Source: Kiloniellales bacterium (GTDB taxonomy: Bacteria > Pseudomonadota > Alphaproteobacteria > Kiloniellales > JAKSBE01). From it: a DNA stretch of 64,000 nucleotides. The stretch lies in contig JASJBF010000005.1 of assembly GCA_030066685.1 (NCBI GenBank), positions 1 to 64,000 on the forward strand. Reading direction: 5' to 3'. Shown here in pieces: positions 20,556-28,667 of the stretch. Numbering within the stretch: the first letter of the stretch is position 1; every line of letters begins with the position of its first letter. A program made the translations under genes and the position numbers. The notes beneath the pieces were generated by a model. The model made no database searches and was not told the DNA's origin. It was given only the letters and a program-made list of their open reading frames with translations.

Positions 20556-21053
20556 ATGCTGCCGACGATCCGCAAGATCCTCTACTCGAGCGACCTCGGC
20601 GACAGCGCCGCCCGAGTCTTCGCCTTCGCGGTCGCCCTGGCCCGACAGCATGGCGCCAGCATCACCTTCCTGCACGCCATGGAACCCATGGGGCCGACGG
20701 CGCAAACCCTGGTGCGCAACATGCTGCCGAAGGAAGAGCTGCAGCAATTGCAATCGCAGGGCCTCGCGAAGGTCCGCGAGGAGATCACGACGCGGATCCA
20801 CAGCTTTTGCCAAGCCGAACTCGGTCCGCAGGCGGAGGAGGATGAGCTCGTCACCGACATTCGGATTGTCGACGGTCACCCGGCCGAGGTGATCTCCGAG
20901 CAGGCCCGGGACCTCGGGGTCGACCTCATCGTCATGGGTACGCACGGCCGCGGCGGTCTGCAGCGCGCCCTGCTGGGCTCGGTCGCGCAGAAAGTCGTCT
21001 CCCGTGCGGACCGGCCCGTCCTGCTGGTGCCGATCCCCGAGGACGTGAAGTGA
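20556..21053 (+). CDS. Universal stress protein (UspA family)
   Basis: A 165-residue cytosolic UspA-fold protein. The ATP-binding signature G-2x-G-9x-G(S/T) is intact in GTHGRGGLQRALLGSVAQKV, so it should be the nucleotide-binding type. It starts 13 bp after dctM and is almost certainly in the same transcript. Usp genes often accompany TRAP transporters, where some bind the permease or modulate uptake (family knowledge); the role here is not known. Confidence 0.92.
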   Translation: MLPTIRKILYSSDLGDSAARVFAFAVALARQHGASITFLHAMEPMGPTAQTLVRNMLPKEELQQLQSQGLAKVREEITTRIHSFCQAELGPQAEEDELVTDIRIVDGHPAEVISEQARDLGVDLIVMGTHGRGGLQRALLGSVAQKVVSRADRPVLLVPIPEDVK

Positions 21054-21101
21054 CCGGCCGCCAGCCGGGACGAGGCCGAAGAGGATGAAGAGGATGAAGA
21101 G

Positions 21102-21536
21102 GTGCCGAAGGTGGTGCTGAAATCCGATGTCGCCGCCGCGCCGGATGTGCTGTGGCGGGCCATTCGGGATTTCTCGGCTCTCGGCCGCTGGAACCCCCTG
21201 GTGCTCTCGCTGGATTCCGACGGCGACGGCGAGGGCAGCACCCGCAGGGTCGAGCTCGAGGGTGCCGGCACCTTCGTCGAACGCCTCGACAGGCGGAACG
21301 ACGGCGAGCGGACCTACAGCTACTCGATCGTCGAAAGCCCCTTGCCGATCTCAGAAGGGACCGTCGAGGTCAGGGTCAAGGACAACGGCGACGGGACGGC
21401 GACGGTCGAATGGACCGGCTCCTTCGAATCGGAGGCTCTCAGCGAGTTCCAGACGGTCAGGGTTTTTCAGCAGCTCTACCAGGCCGCACTCGACAACCTG
21501 GGGCATCACGTCCTCGGAAAGAAGAGGGAATCCTAA
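21102..21536 (+). CDS. SRPBCC-fold protein (polyketide cyclase/START-like)
   Basis: A 144-residue protein with the helix-grip fold pattern: an N-terminal strand VVLKSDVAAAPDVLWRAI, then FSALGRWNP, ending in a long C-terminal helix (VRVFQQLYQAALDNLGHHV). Such proteins bind hydrophobic ligands or act as cyclases, aromatase-like enzymes or carriers; the function here is unknown. The GTG start follows a 9-bp tandem repeat (GAGGATGAA twice, 21081-21098) that duplicates the ribosome-binding purines. It sits between the stress protein and the CoA-transferase genes, probably in the same operon. Confidence 0.82.
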   Translation: MPKVVLKSDVAAAPDVLWRAIRDFSALGRWNPLVLSLDSDGDGEGSTRRVELEGAGTFVERLDRRNDGERTYSYSIVESPLPISEGTVEVRVKDNGDGTATVEWTGSFESEALSEFQTVRVFQQLYQAALDNLGHHVLGKKRES

Positions 21537-21578
21537 CCTCGCGGCAGCCGAACGGACGAGGTAGGGGGATTGTCCACG

Positions 21579-23519
21579 ATGAGAAACAAACTGGTCTCAC
21601 TCGACGACGCCATCGCGGTGATCCGGGACGGCGATACGGTCTGCACCTCGGGCTTCGTTGGGATCGGCACACCGGATGAATTGCTGTGCGGCCTTGAGGC
21701 GCGGTTCCTGGACAACGGTCATCCCCGGGACCTGACCCTGGTCTTCGCGGCGGGCCAGGGCGATGGTGGCGAGCGTGGTCTCAACCGCTTGGGCCACGAC
21801 GGCCTTTTGAAGCGGGTGATCGGCGGCCATTGGGGCCTGATACCCAAGATCGGCCGTCTCGCGCTGGAAGGCCGGATCGAAGCCTACAACCTCCCTCAGG
21901 GCTGCATTTCCCACCTGTTCCGCGACATCGCCGCCGGCAAGCCGGGCAGCGTCTCGCGCGTCGGCCTGAAGACCTTCGTCGACCCGCGTATCGACGGCGG
22001 CAAGATCAACGACGTGACGACCGAGGACATCGTCGAGCTCATCGAGCTCGCCGGCCAGGAGGCGCTGTTCTACAAGGCCTTTCCCATCAACATCGCCTTG
22101 CTGCGCGGCACCACCGCGGATCCCTCCGGGAACATCACCATGGAGCGCGAAGCCTTGGTGCTGGACAACCTGGCCATGGCGATGGCGGCAAGGAACAGCA
22201 ACGGGATCGTCATCGCGCAGGTCGAACGGATCGCCAGGCAAGGCTCGCTCAACCCGCGGCAGGTGGTGGTGCCCGGCGCCCTGGTCGACTGCATCGTGCT
22301 GTCCCGACCCGAGAACCATCGCCAGACCTATGCGACTGACTATTCGCCGTCCTTCTCGGCGGAGATCTCGGTTCCCTTGGAGAGCCTGGAGCCGCTGCCG
22401 CTCGACCTGCGCAAGGTGATCGCCCGCCGGGTCGCCTTCGAACTGCCGCCGAACGGTGTGATCAACCTGGGCATCGGCATGCCGGAGGGTGTCGCCGCCG
22501 TGGCCGCCGAGGAGAAGCTGCTCGACTACATCACCCTGACCGCCGAACCGGGTGTGATCGGCGGGGTTCCGGCGAAAGGCCTCGACTTCGGGGCGGCGGT
22601 CAACACCGAAGCCGTGGTTCACCAGAACCAGCAGTTCGACTTCTACGACGGCGGCGGCCTCGATCTCGCCTGTCTCGGGATGGCCGAATGCGACCGGGAG
22701 GGTAACGTCAACGTCAGCCGTTTCGGGTCCAAGCTGGCGGGCGCCGGCGGCTTTATCAACATCAGCCAGAACGCGCGACGCCTGGTCTTCGCCGGCACCT
22801 TCACCGCCGGCGGGCTTAAGGTCGCCCTGGAGGAGGGGCGTCTCGGAATCGAGCAGGAGGGCAGATCGCGGAAGTTCATCGAAAGGGTGGAGCAGGTCAC
22901 CTTCAGCGGTCCCTTGGCCGCCGATCTCAAGCGCCCGGTGCTCTACGTCACCGAGCGCTGCGTCTTCGCCCTCGAGCGCGAGGGCCTGCGCCTGGTCGAA
23001 ATCGCGCCAGGCGTCGATCTCGACCGCGACATCCTGGCGCAGATGGGCTTTGCGCCCTTGGTCGAAGATCCAAAGGTCATGGATCCGCGGATCTTCCATT
23101 CCGAGCCGATGGGCCTGAAGGCGCTGCTGCTCGACCTCGACCTCGAGGACAGGATCACCTACGACCCGGCACGCAACACCCTGTTCCTCAACTTCGAGAA
23201 CCTGCACCTTCGCCGCCCGGACGACATAGACGCGATCCGCGCCGCCGTCGAAGCGAGGTGCCGCGAGATCGGCAAAGCCGTCGACGTGATCGTCAACTAC
23301 GGATCCTTTCGGATCGACCCCGAGCTCGTCGAAGCCTACGGAGAGATGGTGCGCGATTTGGAGAAGCGCTACTACAACCGGGTCTCGCGCTACGCCACCA
23401 GCGCCTTCATGCGCATGAAGCTGGGTCAGATCCTCACGCGCAAGGTGGCGCCGCACGTCTTCGAGACCCAGAACGAGGCGCGCGATTTTCTGCGTGACGC
23501 CGGCCTTCCGGCCGGCTGA
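21579..23519 (+). CDS. Acyl-CoA:carboxylate CoA-transferase (family I) with C-terminal extension
   Basis: A cytosolic enzyme that moves CoA from an acyl-CoA to a free carboxylic acid through a glutamyl-CoA intermediate. The 646 residues hold fused alpha ([16 protein letters not shown]) and beta ([18 protein letters not shown]) halves, with the catalytic Glu (about residue 323) in TAEPGVIGG. About 110 residues after the transferase core (from about 535) form an extra region ending in a tyrosine- and arginine-rich helix. The ATG at 21579 has GGGGGA 9 bases upstream; a TTG 9 bases earlier abuts that site. It probably activates the acid taken up by the adjacent TRAP system (inference). YdiF/propionate CoA-transferase relatives are the closest named group. 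Confidence 0.9.
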   Translation: MRNKLVSLDDAIAVIRDGDTVCTSGFVGIGTPDELLCGLEARFLDNGHPRDLTLVFAAGQGDGGERGLNRLGHDGLLKRVIGGHWGLIPKIGRLALEGRIEAYNLPQGCISHLFRDIAAGKPGSVSRVGLKTFVDPRIDGGKINDVTTEDIVELIELAGQEALFYKAFPINIALLRGTTADPSGNITMEREALVLDNLAMAMAARNSNGIVIAQVERIARQGSLNPRQVVVPGALVDCIVLSRPENHRQTYATDYSPSFSAEISVPLESLEPLPLDLRKVIARRVAFELPPNGVINLGIGMPEGVAAVAAEEKLLDYITLTAEPGVIGGVPAKGLDFGAAVNTEAVVHQNQQFDFYDGGGLDLACLGMAECDREGNVNVSRFGSKLAGAGGFINISQNARRLVFAGTFTAGGLKVALEEGRLGIEQEGRSRKFIERVEQVTFSGPLAADLKRPVLYVTERCVFALEREGLRLVEIAPGVDLDRDILAQMGFAPLVEDPKVMDPRIFHSEPMGLKALLLDLDLEDRITYDPARNTLFLNFENLHLRRPDDIDAIRAAVEARCREIGKAVDVIVNYGSFRIDPELVEAYGEMVRDLEKRYYNRVSRYATSAFMRMKLGQILTRKVAPHVFETQNEARDFLRDAGLPAG

Positions 23520-23571
23520 GATGCCGCCTCAAGGGACATCGAACTTCAGGGAACTTCAAGGAGAGACGGAG

Positions 23572-24750
23572 ATGCGGATCAGCGCCGCTTTGCTGGGACT
23601 GGTGATCGGGCTCGCCGCCGCGTCGGCGCAGGCCTACGACCAGATCGTCGAGAAGCAGAGCTTCACGATTCCGGAGTTCACCACGCAGGGCGGTCGGACG
23701 ATCAAGAACATGACGCTCGGCTGGGAGGCCTACGGGCGCCTCAACCAGGCGAAGGACAACGTCATCCTCGTAACGCACTACTTCTCCGGCAACTCCCATG
23801 CGGCGGGCCGGTACGCGGCGGACGACAAGGCGCCCGGCTACTGGGATTCGATCATCGGTTCGGGAAAGCCGGTTGACACCGACAAGTACTACGTCATCTC
23901 GGTCGACACCCCCGTGAACTTGGGCGTTCACAACCCCAAAGTGATCACCACCGGGCCGGCGAGCATCGATCCCGAGACCGGCAAGCCCTACGGCCTGCGC
24001 TTTCCGATCGTCACCATCCGGGATTTCGTCGAGACCCAGAAGGCCCTGCTCGATCAGCTGGGGATCGAGAAGCTGCACGCGGTGATGGGCGCCTCGATGG
24101 GCTCGCTGCAAGCCTACGAATGGGCGGCGAGCTATCCCGGGATGGTAGAGCGGCTGGTCCCGGTGATCGGCTCGGGCTGGGCCGACGGCGATCTCATCGC
24201 CTGGCTGAACATCTGGTCCGCGCCGATCCGGCTCGATCCGAAGTGGAACGGCGGCGACTACTACGGCGGCGAGGCCCCGACCAAGGGCCTCGCGGAGGCG
24301 CTCAAGGTCGTGACCCTGCACGCCCAGAACCCGGAATGGTCCAACGGCGTCTTCGGCCGTACCTGGGCCGACGAGGCGAAGGATCCGGCCGCCTCCTTCG
24401 AAAACCTCTACAAGATCGAGGCCGTGCTGGACGCCGCGGCGGCCGCCCGCGCGAAGACCTCCGACGCCAACCACTTCCTCTATCTCGCCAAGGCCAACCA
24501 GCTCTTCTACACCGGCCACGGGGAGAGCCTCTACGAAGGCCTGCTCGAGATCGACTGCCCGGTCCTGATCATCCACACGGACGAGGACCTGGTATTCCCA
24601 GGCAACGCGGTGCGTGAGACGGCCGCGATCATCAGGTCGGACGGCACGGCGGTCGAAGTGGTGGAACTGGAAGGCACGCGCGGGCACCTGGATGGCGTGC
24701 TTTCCATCGCCCAGGCGGGCCCGCGCATCCGGGCCCTGCTGGAGCAATGA
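23572..24750 (+). CDS. Exported MetX-like alpha/beta hydrolase
   Basis: A 392-residue alpha/beta-hydrolase resembling homoserine O-acetyltransferase (MetX) but carrying a clear signal peptide (MRISAALLGLVIGLAAASAQA), so it should act in the periplasm. The nucleophile elbow is GASMGS (Ser175); the triad Asp is in TDEDLVFP and the His in RGHLDGVL. The MetX-type stretch GLRFPIVTIRDFV is also present. An exported protein cannot be the biosynthetic MetX, so an esterase or acyltransferase role is likelier (inference). The ATG at 23572 follows GGAGAGACGGAG. It is the last gene of the sigma54 cluster. Confidence 0.85.
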   Translation: MRISAALLGLVIGLAAASAQAYDQIVEKQSFTIPEFTTQGGRTIKNMTLGWEAYGRLNQAKDNVILVTHYFSGNSHAAGRYAADDKAPGYWDSIIGSGKPVDTDKYYVISVDTPVNLGVHNPKVITTGPASIDPETGKPYGLRFPIVTIRDFVETQKALLDQLGIEKLHAVMGASMGSLQAYEWAASYPGMVERLVPVIGSGWADGDLIAWLNIWSAPIRLDPKWNGGDYYGGEAPTKGLAEALKVVTLHAQNPEWSNGVFGRTWADEAKDPAASFENLYKIEAVLDAAAAARAKTSDANHFLYLAKANQLFYTGHGESLYEGLLEIDCPVLIIHTDEDLVFPGNAVRETAAIIRSDGTAVEVVELEGTRGHLDGVLSIAQAGPRIRALLEQ

Positions 24751-24800
24751 CGCGGCAGCTCGGCGGCTGATCCAGCGCTGAAATGTGGACCTGGGTCTTC

Positions 24801-24961
24801 CGCGGCCGGGCCTTCCTGGCGACGGTCTTGGCCGGCCGAGACCGGCTAACTTGTACTTCGTCGCCGACGGTATCTGCGGTCACCCCTTCGCCCGGACCCT
24901 CGCCAAGCCCAACAAGAGCGTCGCCGAGTGGCGCCGCATCGGGCGCACGATCAACCGGTGA
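24801..24961 (+). pseudogene. Frameshifted remnant of the mltG 3' end
   Basis: From about 24843 to the TGA at 24959-24961 the frame reads LYFVADGICGHPFARTL onward and matches 28 of the last 36 residues of the intact MltG encoded at 14359, with the same stop position. Just upstream, CGGGCCTTCCTGG and GGCCGAGACC match the preceding mltG sequence, but gaps and one extra base break the frame and create an in-frame TAA. No start or upstream domain remains. It lies about 9.5 kb after the intact gene, same strand, at the border between the sigma54 cluster and the subtilase-like cassette. Confidence 0.85.
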
Positions 24962-25097
24962 GGATCAGTCTGGTAAGGGAACCGGCGATGGAGTTTATCC
25001 TTCTTGGCTCACATACCCTCTGATCGATCGCCGTAGGGCTACGAGCATCCCAGAGGAAGACCCATGTCGCGCCTGCCCTGACCAGCGGTCGAGCCGG
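24962..25097. other. Intergenic stretch after the mltG remnant
   Basis: This gap separates the mltG remnant from the 3' end of the subtilase-like gene. Only very short reading frames occur (for example 11 codons from 24988). No terminator with a T run and no clear repeat was found. Confidence 0.5.
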
Positions 25098-26474
25098 TTA
25101 CCCGGATGGCGCGAGCGGGAGGCTCAGCGACAGGTCGTACTCATCGCAGTAGTTCGGGATCGCCTCCGCCACCTCTGGGGTCAGTACCGTCGGGTCATCG
25201 CCTTCGGTGAGGGCCGAGATCCAGCCCTCTAGCCTTTCGTCGCCCTCATCGGCGAACAGCCGCACGAAGTCCGAAACGCGCATTCGCGCCACGAAACTGC
25301 TCGCGGCGTCCGCGTCCACGAAGCCAAGCCCCCCCGCCGGTCCCGCGTCCGGCATCGGCCGCGCGATGGTCTTGATGAAGCGCAGAGCCGGATTGGTGCG
25401 GAAAGTCAGGTCGACGTCGATACCGTTCGACTTGAAGGCTTCCATAACGGCTCGCTTGTGGTCAAAGCTCGTCTCGACCGTTAAGCCGCCGTATTTCTCC
25501 CTTCGCTCGACTTGGCGCTTGTCGAAAAGCGGCTGGTCGCGGTCGATCGCAGTGTCGACAAGGGCACGGATGTGTGGGGAGACCGCGAAGCGAGATCCCG
25601 TTACGCTCGATAACAGGCCACGCAGGAAGGCTGTGGCCTGGTGCAGCCGACAAAGCGCCACTGAAATCTGCGGCGCGGCGAAGCTTGTGCCTGTCACCGT
25701 CGTCAAGAGAAGGGCGCGCTCTTCGCCGAAGCGCTCGACGAGCTTTGGGTCGGGCGGCAAGTCGGCCTCGTACCGCAGGTCGCGCGTGGTGATGCTATCT
25801 ACGCCCCAGGCGGCAACCAGAAGCCAATCAGCGCTGCGGATGTCGCCTGCCGGTCGGCTTGCCTGTTGCCAAAGGCGCCGGCCAGCTTCGTCGGCGGCAG
25901 TGACGACGGTTGTCCCGGCGCCCGTCGCCCAGGGGTTCAGAAAGCCTTCGGCCGGCCCATCGTTGCCCGCCGGCATCGTCACCGGCACACCCAGCCCGAT
26001 GGTGAACGCCTCGACCGCGCGGCGCACCGTCGCTTCGCCCGTTCGGCGCGGCCGGCTGTTAATCAGCGCTCTCGGTGGCGCCAAGCTTAGATTAATCGAG
26101 GCGACATCGTGGATGCCTGTTCGGATGTAAAGGTGGAGCTGCTCGAGCCGGCCAAGCAACAGATAGATCGTTCTGAGTATCCCGCTGTCGACAAGCTCCA
26201 CATCGCGCACGGCCGGATCGCGGCCCAGGGCTAGAACCGCGTTTGCGGCCGGGGTCGCGAGGACGGTATCGATGAAGGGGTAAGAGTAGCCTTGCCCCCC
26301 GAGGCTCTCCAGTACCGCTGTGCTCTTGTCCTCGGCCGTATGGATCGCAACCGGCACGGGCCGGTTGCCGAGCCGCGAGAGTTGCCGCCGCTCGAGGGCG
26401 TCGAGCACCGCGGCATCCGCCGACGCGGCAGTCAGCGCCATGATCGCCGTAAGCGCAAGACTTGCACGCCTCAC
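25098..26474 (-). CDS. Exported subtilase-like (S8) protein lacking clear Asp/His segments
   Basis: A 458-residue protein with a signal peptide (LALTAIMALTAASADA). Residues about 40-96 resemble an I9-type prodomain (PFIDTVLATPAANAVLALGR, then DVELVDSG). Subtilase landmarks follow: INLSLAPP (127-134), the oxyanion Asn in PAGNDGP (Asn171) and the nucleophile in GTSFAAPQ (Ser264). The usual DTG Asp and HGTHVAG His segments between prodomain and INLSL are not recognisable; only about 30 residues lie there. The last about 190 residues are not assigned. The GTG start overlaps the TGA of the upstream gene (GTGA), so the two are coupled. It may be an inactive binding protein or a strongly diverged protease. 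Confidence 0.75.
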   Translation of the reverse strand: MRRASLALTAIMALTAASADAAVLDALERRQLSRLGNRPVPVAIHTAEDKSTAVLESLGGQGYSYPFIDTVLATPAANAVLALGRDPAVRDVELVDSGILRTIYLLLGRLEQLHLYIRTGIHDVASINLSLAPPRALINSRPRRTGEATVRRAVEAFTIGLGVPVTMPAGNDGPAEGFLNPWATGAGTTVVTAADEAGRRLWQQASRPAGDIRSADWLLVAAWGVDSITTRDLRYEADLPPDPKLVERFGEERALLLTTVTGTSFAAPQISVALCRLHQATAFLRGLLSSVTGSRFAVSPHIRALVDTAIDRDQPLFDKRQVERREKYGGLTVETSFDHKRAVMEAFKSNGIDVDLTFRTNPALRFIKTIARPMPDAGPAGGLGFVDADAASSFVARMRVSDFVRLFADEGDERLEGWISALTEGDDPTVLTPEVAEAIPNYCDEYDLSLSLPLAPSG

Positions 26475-27214
26475 GGCTCTTCTGGCAGCGACACTAGCGT
26501 CGTGAACTGCGCCCTGACGCTGTCCCCTGACCAGAAACTGCCGCCGAAGTTGACGGCGACGTCGAAGTCGCCGATCAGCTCCGGCTCTTGGAGCTTCCGC
26601 GGGACGACGACCAGCAGCTTCAAGGGGATGTTGCCGATCGGATAGCTGTCCTGCGCCCGGTTGAACTGCCAAAAGGCGTGCGTCGAGCCGAAGCCTGAAA
26701 ACACGTTCGCGTAGGCCGGTGCGTAGGTGTAGTTGAACGCGGCGTTGGCTTTGGCGGTGGCGGCGCCTTGAAAGCTACCGCCCGCACCGATCTCCAAGCC
26801 TGCGCTACCCTGGAATGCGGCCTTCTTGAACCCGTTCGGCGGAAACACGTCGATCACGATTGGCTGGAGGGCTAGGTCTTGCGGCTCAGCGAGTGACAGC
26901 GCGACGTCCACGCGTTCGGGAATAAGATCTCCGGACGGCCGTACGCCAATGCTGAACGGCACTATCAGAAAGCGGTGCGTGCGCGACCAGCTTTCGAGCT
27001 GTGCGGCGGCATCACCCTTCAGATCGTCGACCTGGGCGGCGAGAATGCGATCAGGGAAGTAGATTGTGCCTGCCGGCTCGGTCGAAACACCTTCTAGAAC
27101 CGACGGATCAGCGGCGCGCTGTACATCTTCGCGCGTCAGCATTTGGACCGGGATCTCGCTGGCCGTCGCCTGCCCCATTATTGCCCCCGTCAGAATCAGA
27201 GTGAGTAGTCGCAT
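26471..27214 (-). CDS. Exported protein of unknown function, partner of the subtilase-like protein
   Basis: A 247-residue protein with a signal peptide (MRLLTLILTGAIMGQATA). I do not recognise a family. The mature part looks beta-rich with a Gly/Ala-rich centre (QGSAGLEIGAGGSFQGAATA), then aromatic FNYTYAPAY and repeated GNIPLKLLVVVPRK and FDVAVNFGGSF strands. No cysteine pair, lipobox or membrane helix beyond the signal is visible. The ATG at 27214 has GGGAG 9 bases upstream; an earlier TTG is less likely. Its stop overlaps the start of the subtilase-like gene. Codon choice in both genes is less GC-biased than in the flanking genes, suggesting acquisition. Confidence 0.7.
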   Translation of the reverse strand: MRLLTLILTGAIMGQATASEIPVQMLTREDVQRAADPSVLEGVSTEPAGTIYFPDRILAAQVDDLKGDAAAQLESWSRTHRFLIVPFSIGVRPSGDLIPERVDVALSLAEPQDLALQPIVIDVFPPNGFKKAAFQGSAGLEIGAGGSFQGAATAKANAAFNYTYAPAYANVFSGFGSTHAFWQFNRAQDSYPIGNIPLKLLVVVPRKLQEPELIGDFDVAVNFGGSFWSGDSVRAQFTTLVSLPEEP

Positions 27215-27549
27215 GGACTCATACTCCCAGAACCGCACGGGGTAGTGCGGATGGGTCTGGTTCAAGGAACACCCTTAGAGATTACGCAAAATGCTGGAGC
27301 TGGACCAAGCAGTTTTCGCGCGAAAGGCGTAGAGGCCGACGTTGCGAACAGCCCAAGAGCAGGTCGGTTGGGGAAAAGCAACACGGCCGCAAAGTCCGGG
27401 ATCTGACCCGCTGTTCAGCCGTCGCGTCCCGGCGTATTATGGCGCCAACCGCCGAAGCTGGCCGGCATGGCGAAGGCCTCGGCCGCCGCCCCTTTGGCTG
27501 CGCATCACATAATCGGCGGACATGATCTCTTCGACACGGGAGGCAGACG
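27215..27549. other. Divergent intergenic region with a small hairpin
   Basis: This 335-bp gap lies between two divergent genes and must hold both promoters, but no convincing -35/-10 pair stands out. A 6-bp stem hairpin (CCGCAC, 6-base loop, GTGCGG at 27233-27250) sits in the probable leader of the minus-strand cassette. No gene or repeat longer than this was seen. Confidence 0.5.
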
Positions 27550-28512
27550 ATGACTCGCGCATCGACACTACTGTTCGCTCTGGCCGCCTTCGCCTTCGCG
27601 GCCCAGCAGGCATCGGCGGATACCTTCGTCCGCATCGTCTCGGGCCCCGCCGGCGGAAGCTGGTATCCGCTCGGGGCCAAGATGGCCGAGGTGCTGGAGA
27701 AGAAGGTTGCCGGCATTTCGACGTCCAACGGGCCCGGCGGCGGCGTCGGCAACGTCAAGGACGTCAACAAGGGGGAGGCGGAGATCGGCTGGAGCTACGG
27801 CCACACCGCCTTCGACGGCTACTCGGGCAAAGGCGCTTTCGAAAAGGCGCATCCCAAGGTACGGCACCTGGCGACCCTCTATCCGGCCGGGCTGCAGACC
27901 GTGGTGCCGGCCAGTTCTGACATCCAGTCCTACGCCAACCTCAAGGGCAAGAACATCAGCCCCGGCAAGACCAAATGGTCGGGCTACGCGGCCTTCAAGC
28001 TGGTCGCGGGCAAGTACGGCTTCACCGTCGAGGACGTGAAGCAGGCCGGCGGCACGGTCCACCACGTTTCCTACTCGGATTCCGTCGGGCTGATGAAGGA
28101 TGGCCATATCGAGGCCTTCACCGCGCTCACCAGCGTGCCGCAGGCTTCCCTGCTCGACCTGGAGTTCAATCCCGGGGTGCGCTTCCTGCCGATCGAGGCG
28201 GAGGTCCTGTCCGACATCCTTTCGGAGAACCCGGGCTACATCAAGCTGGAGGTCACAAACGCCCACTACAAGAGCGTCAAGACGCCGGTCCCGACCCTGG
28301 GCGCCGTGACCAACCTGGTCGTGCGCGAGGAGCTGCCCGAGGACATCGTCTACGGCATCACCAAGGCGCTGTGGGAAAACCACGCCGAGTTCGCCAAGGT
28401 CAAGGACGTCTGGAACAGCGTCAAGATCGAGAACGCCTTGCTCGGCGCCGCGATCCCGGTGCATCCCGGCGCGCAGCGCTACTACGATGAAGTGGGCGTG
28501 ACGGCGAAGTAA
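27550..28512 (+). CDS. TAXI-family TRAP transporter substrate-binding protein
   Basis: A 320-residue periplasmic receptor of the TAXI type. It has a signal peptide (LLFALAAFAFAAQQASA) and the family start FVRIVSGPAGGSWYPLG, GPGGGVGNVKDVNKGEAEIG, and a C-terminal IPVHPGAQRYYDEVG typical of TAXI proteins. It is unrelated in family to the DctP protein at 17386, so the window carries two different TRAP classes. The fused permease gene follows after 155 bp. The ligand is unknown. Confidence 0.93.
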   Translation: MTRASTLLFALAAFAFAAQQASADTFVRIVSGPAGGSWYPLGAKMAEVLEKKVAGISTSNGPGGGVGNVKDVNKGEAEIGWSYGHTAFDGYSGKGAFEKAHPKVRHLATLYPAGLQTVVPASSDIQSYANLKGKNISPGKTKWSGYAAFKLVAGKYGFTVEDVKQAGGTVHHVSYSDSVGLMKDGHIEAFTALTSVPQASLLDLEFNPGVRFLPIEAEVLSDILSENPGYIKLEVTNAHYKSVKTPVPTLGAVTNLVVREELPEDIVYGITKALWENHAEFAKVKDVWNSVKIENALLGAAIPVHPGAQRYYDEVGVTAK

Positions 28513-28667
28513 ACCACGCCGAAGGTCTTCGCTTCACCGCCGCGCGCCGCGCGCGCTCCGCAGGGTGCCTTGCGTGCTTCGGTGGGCCCGGCGATCCGGC
28601 CGGGTCCCCGCCGGGCGATCCTTGGCGATGCTGCCGGACCGAGCTACCACTGCGCAACCACAGGACC

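Noticed and set aside
24783-25232. A 149-codon plus-strand frame after the hydrolase gene
   Set aside because: It reads the mltG remnant in the wrong frame and then runs antisense into the subtilase-like gene; no motif supports it.
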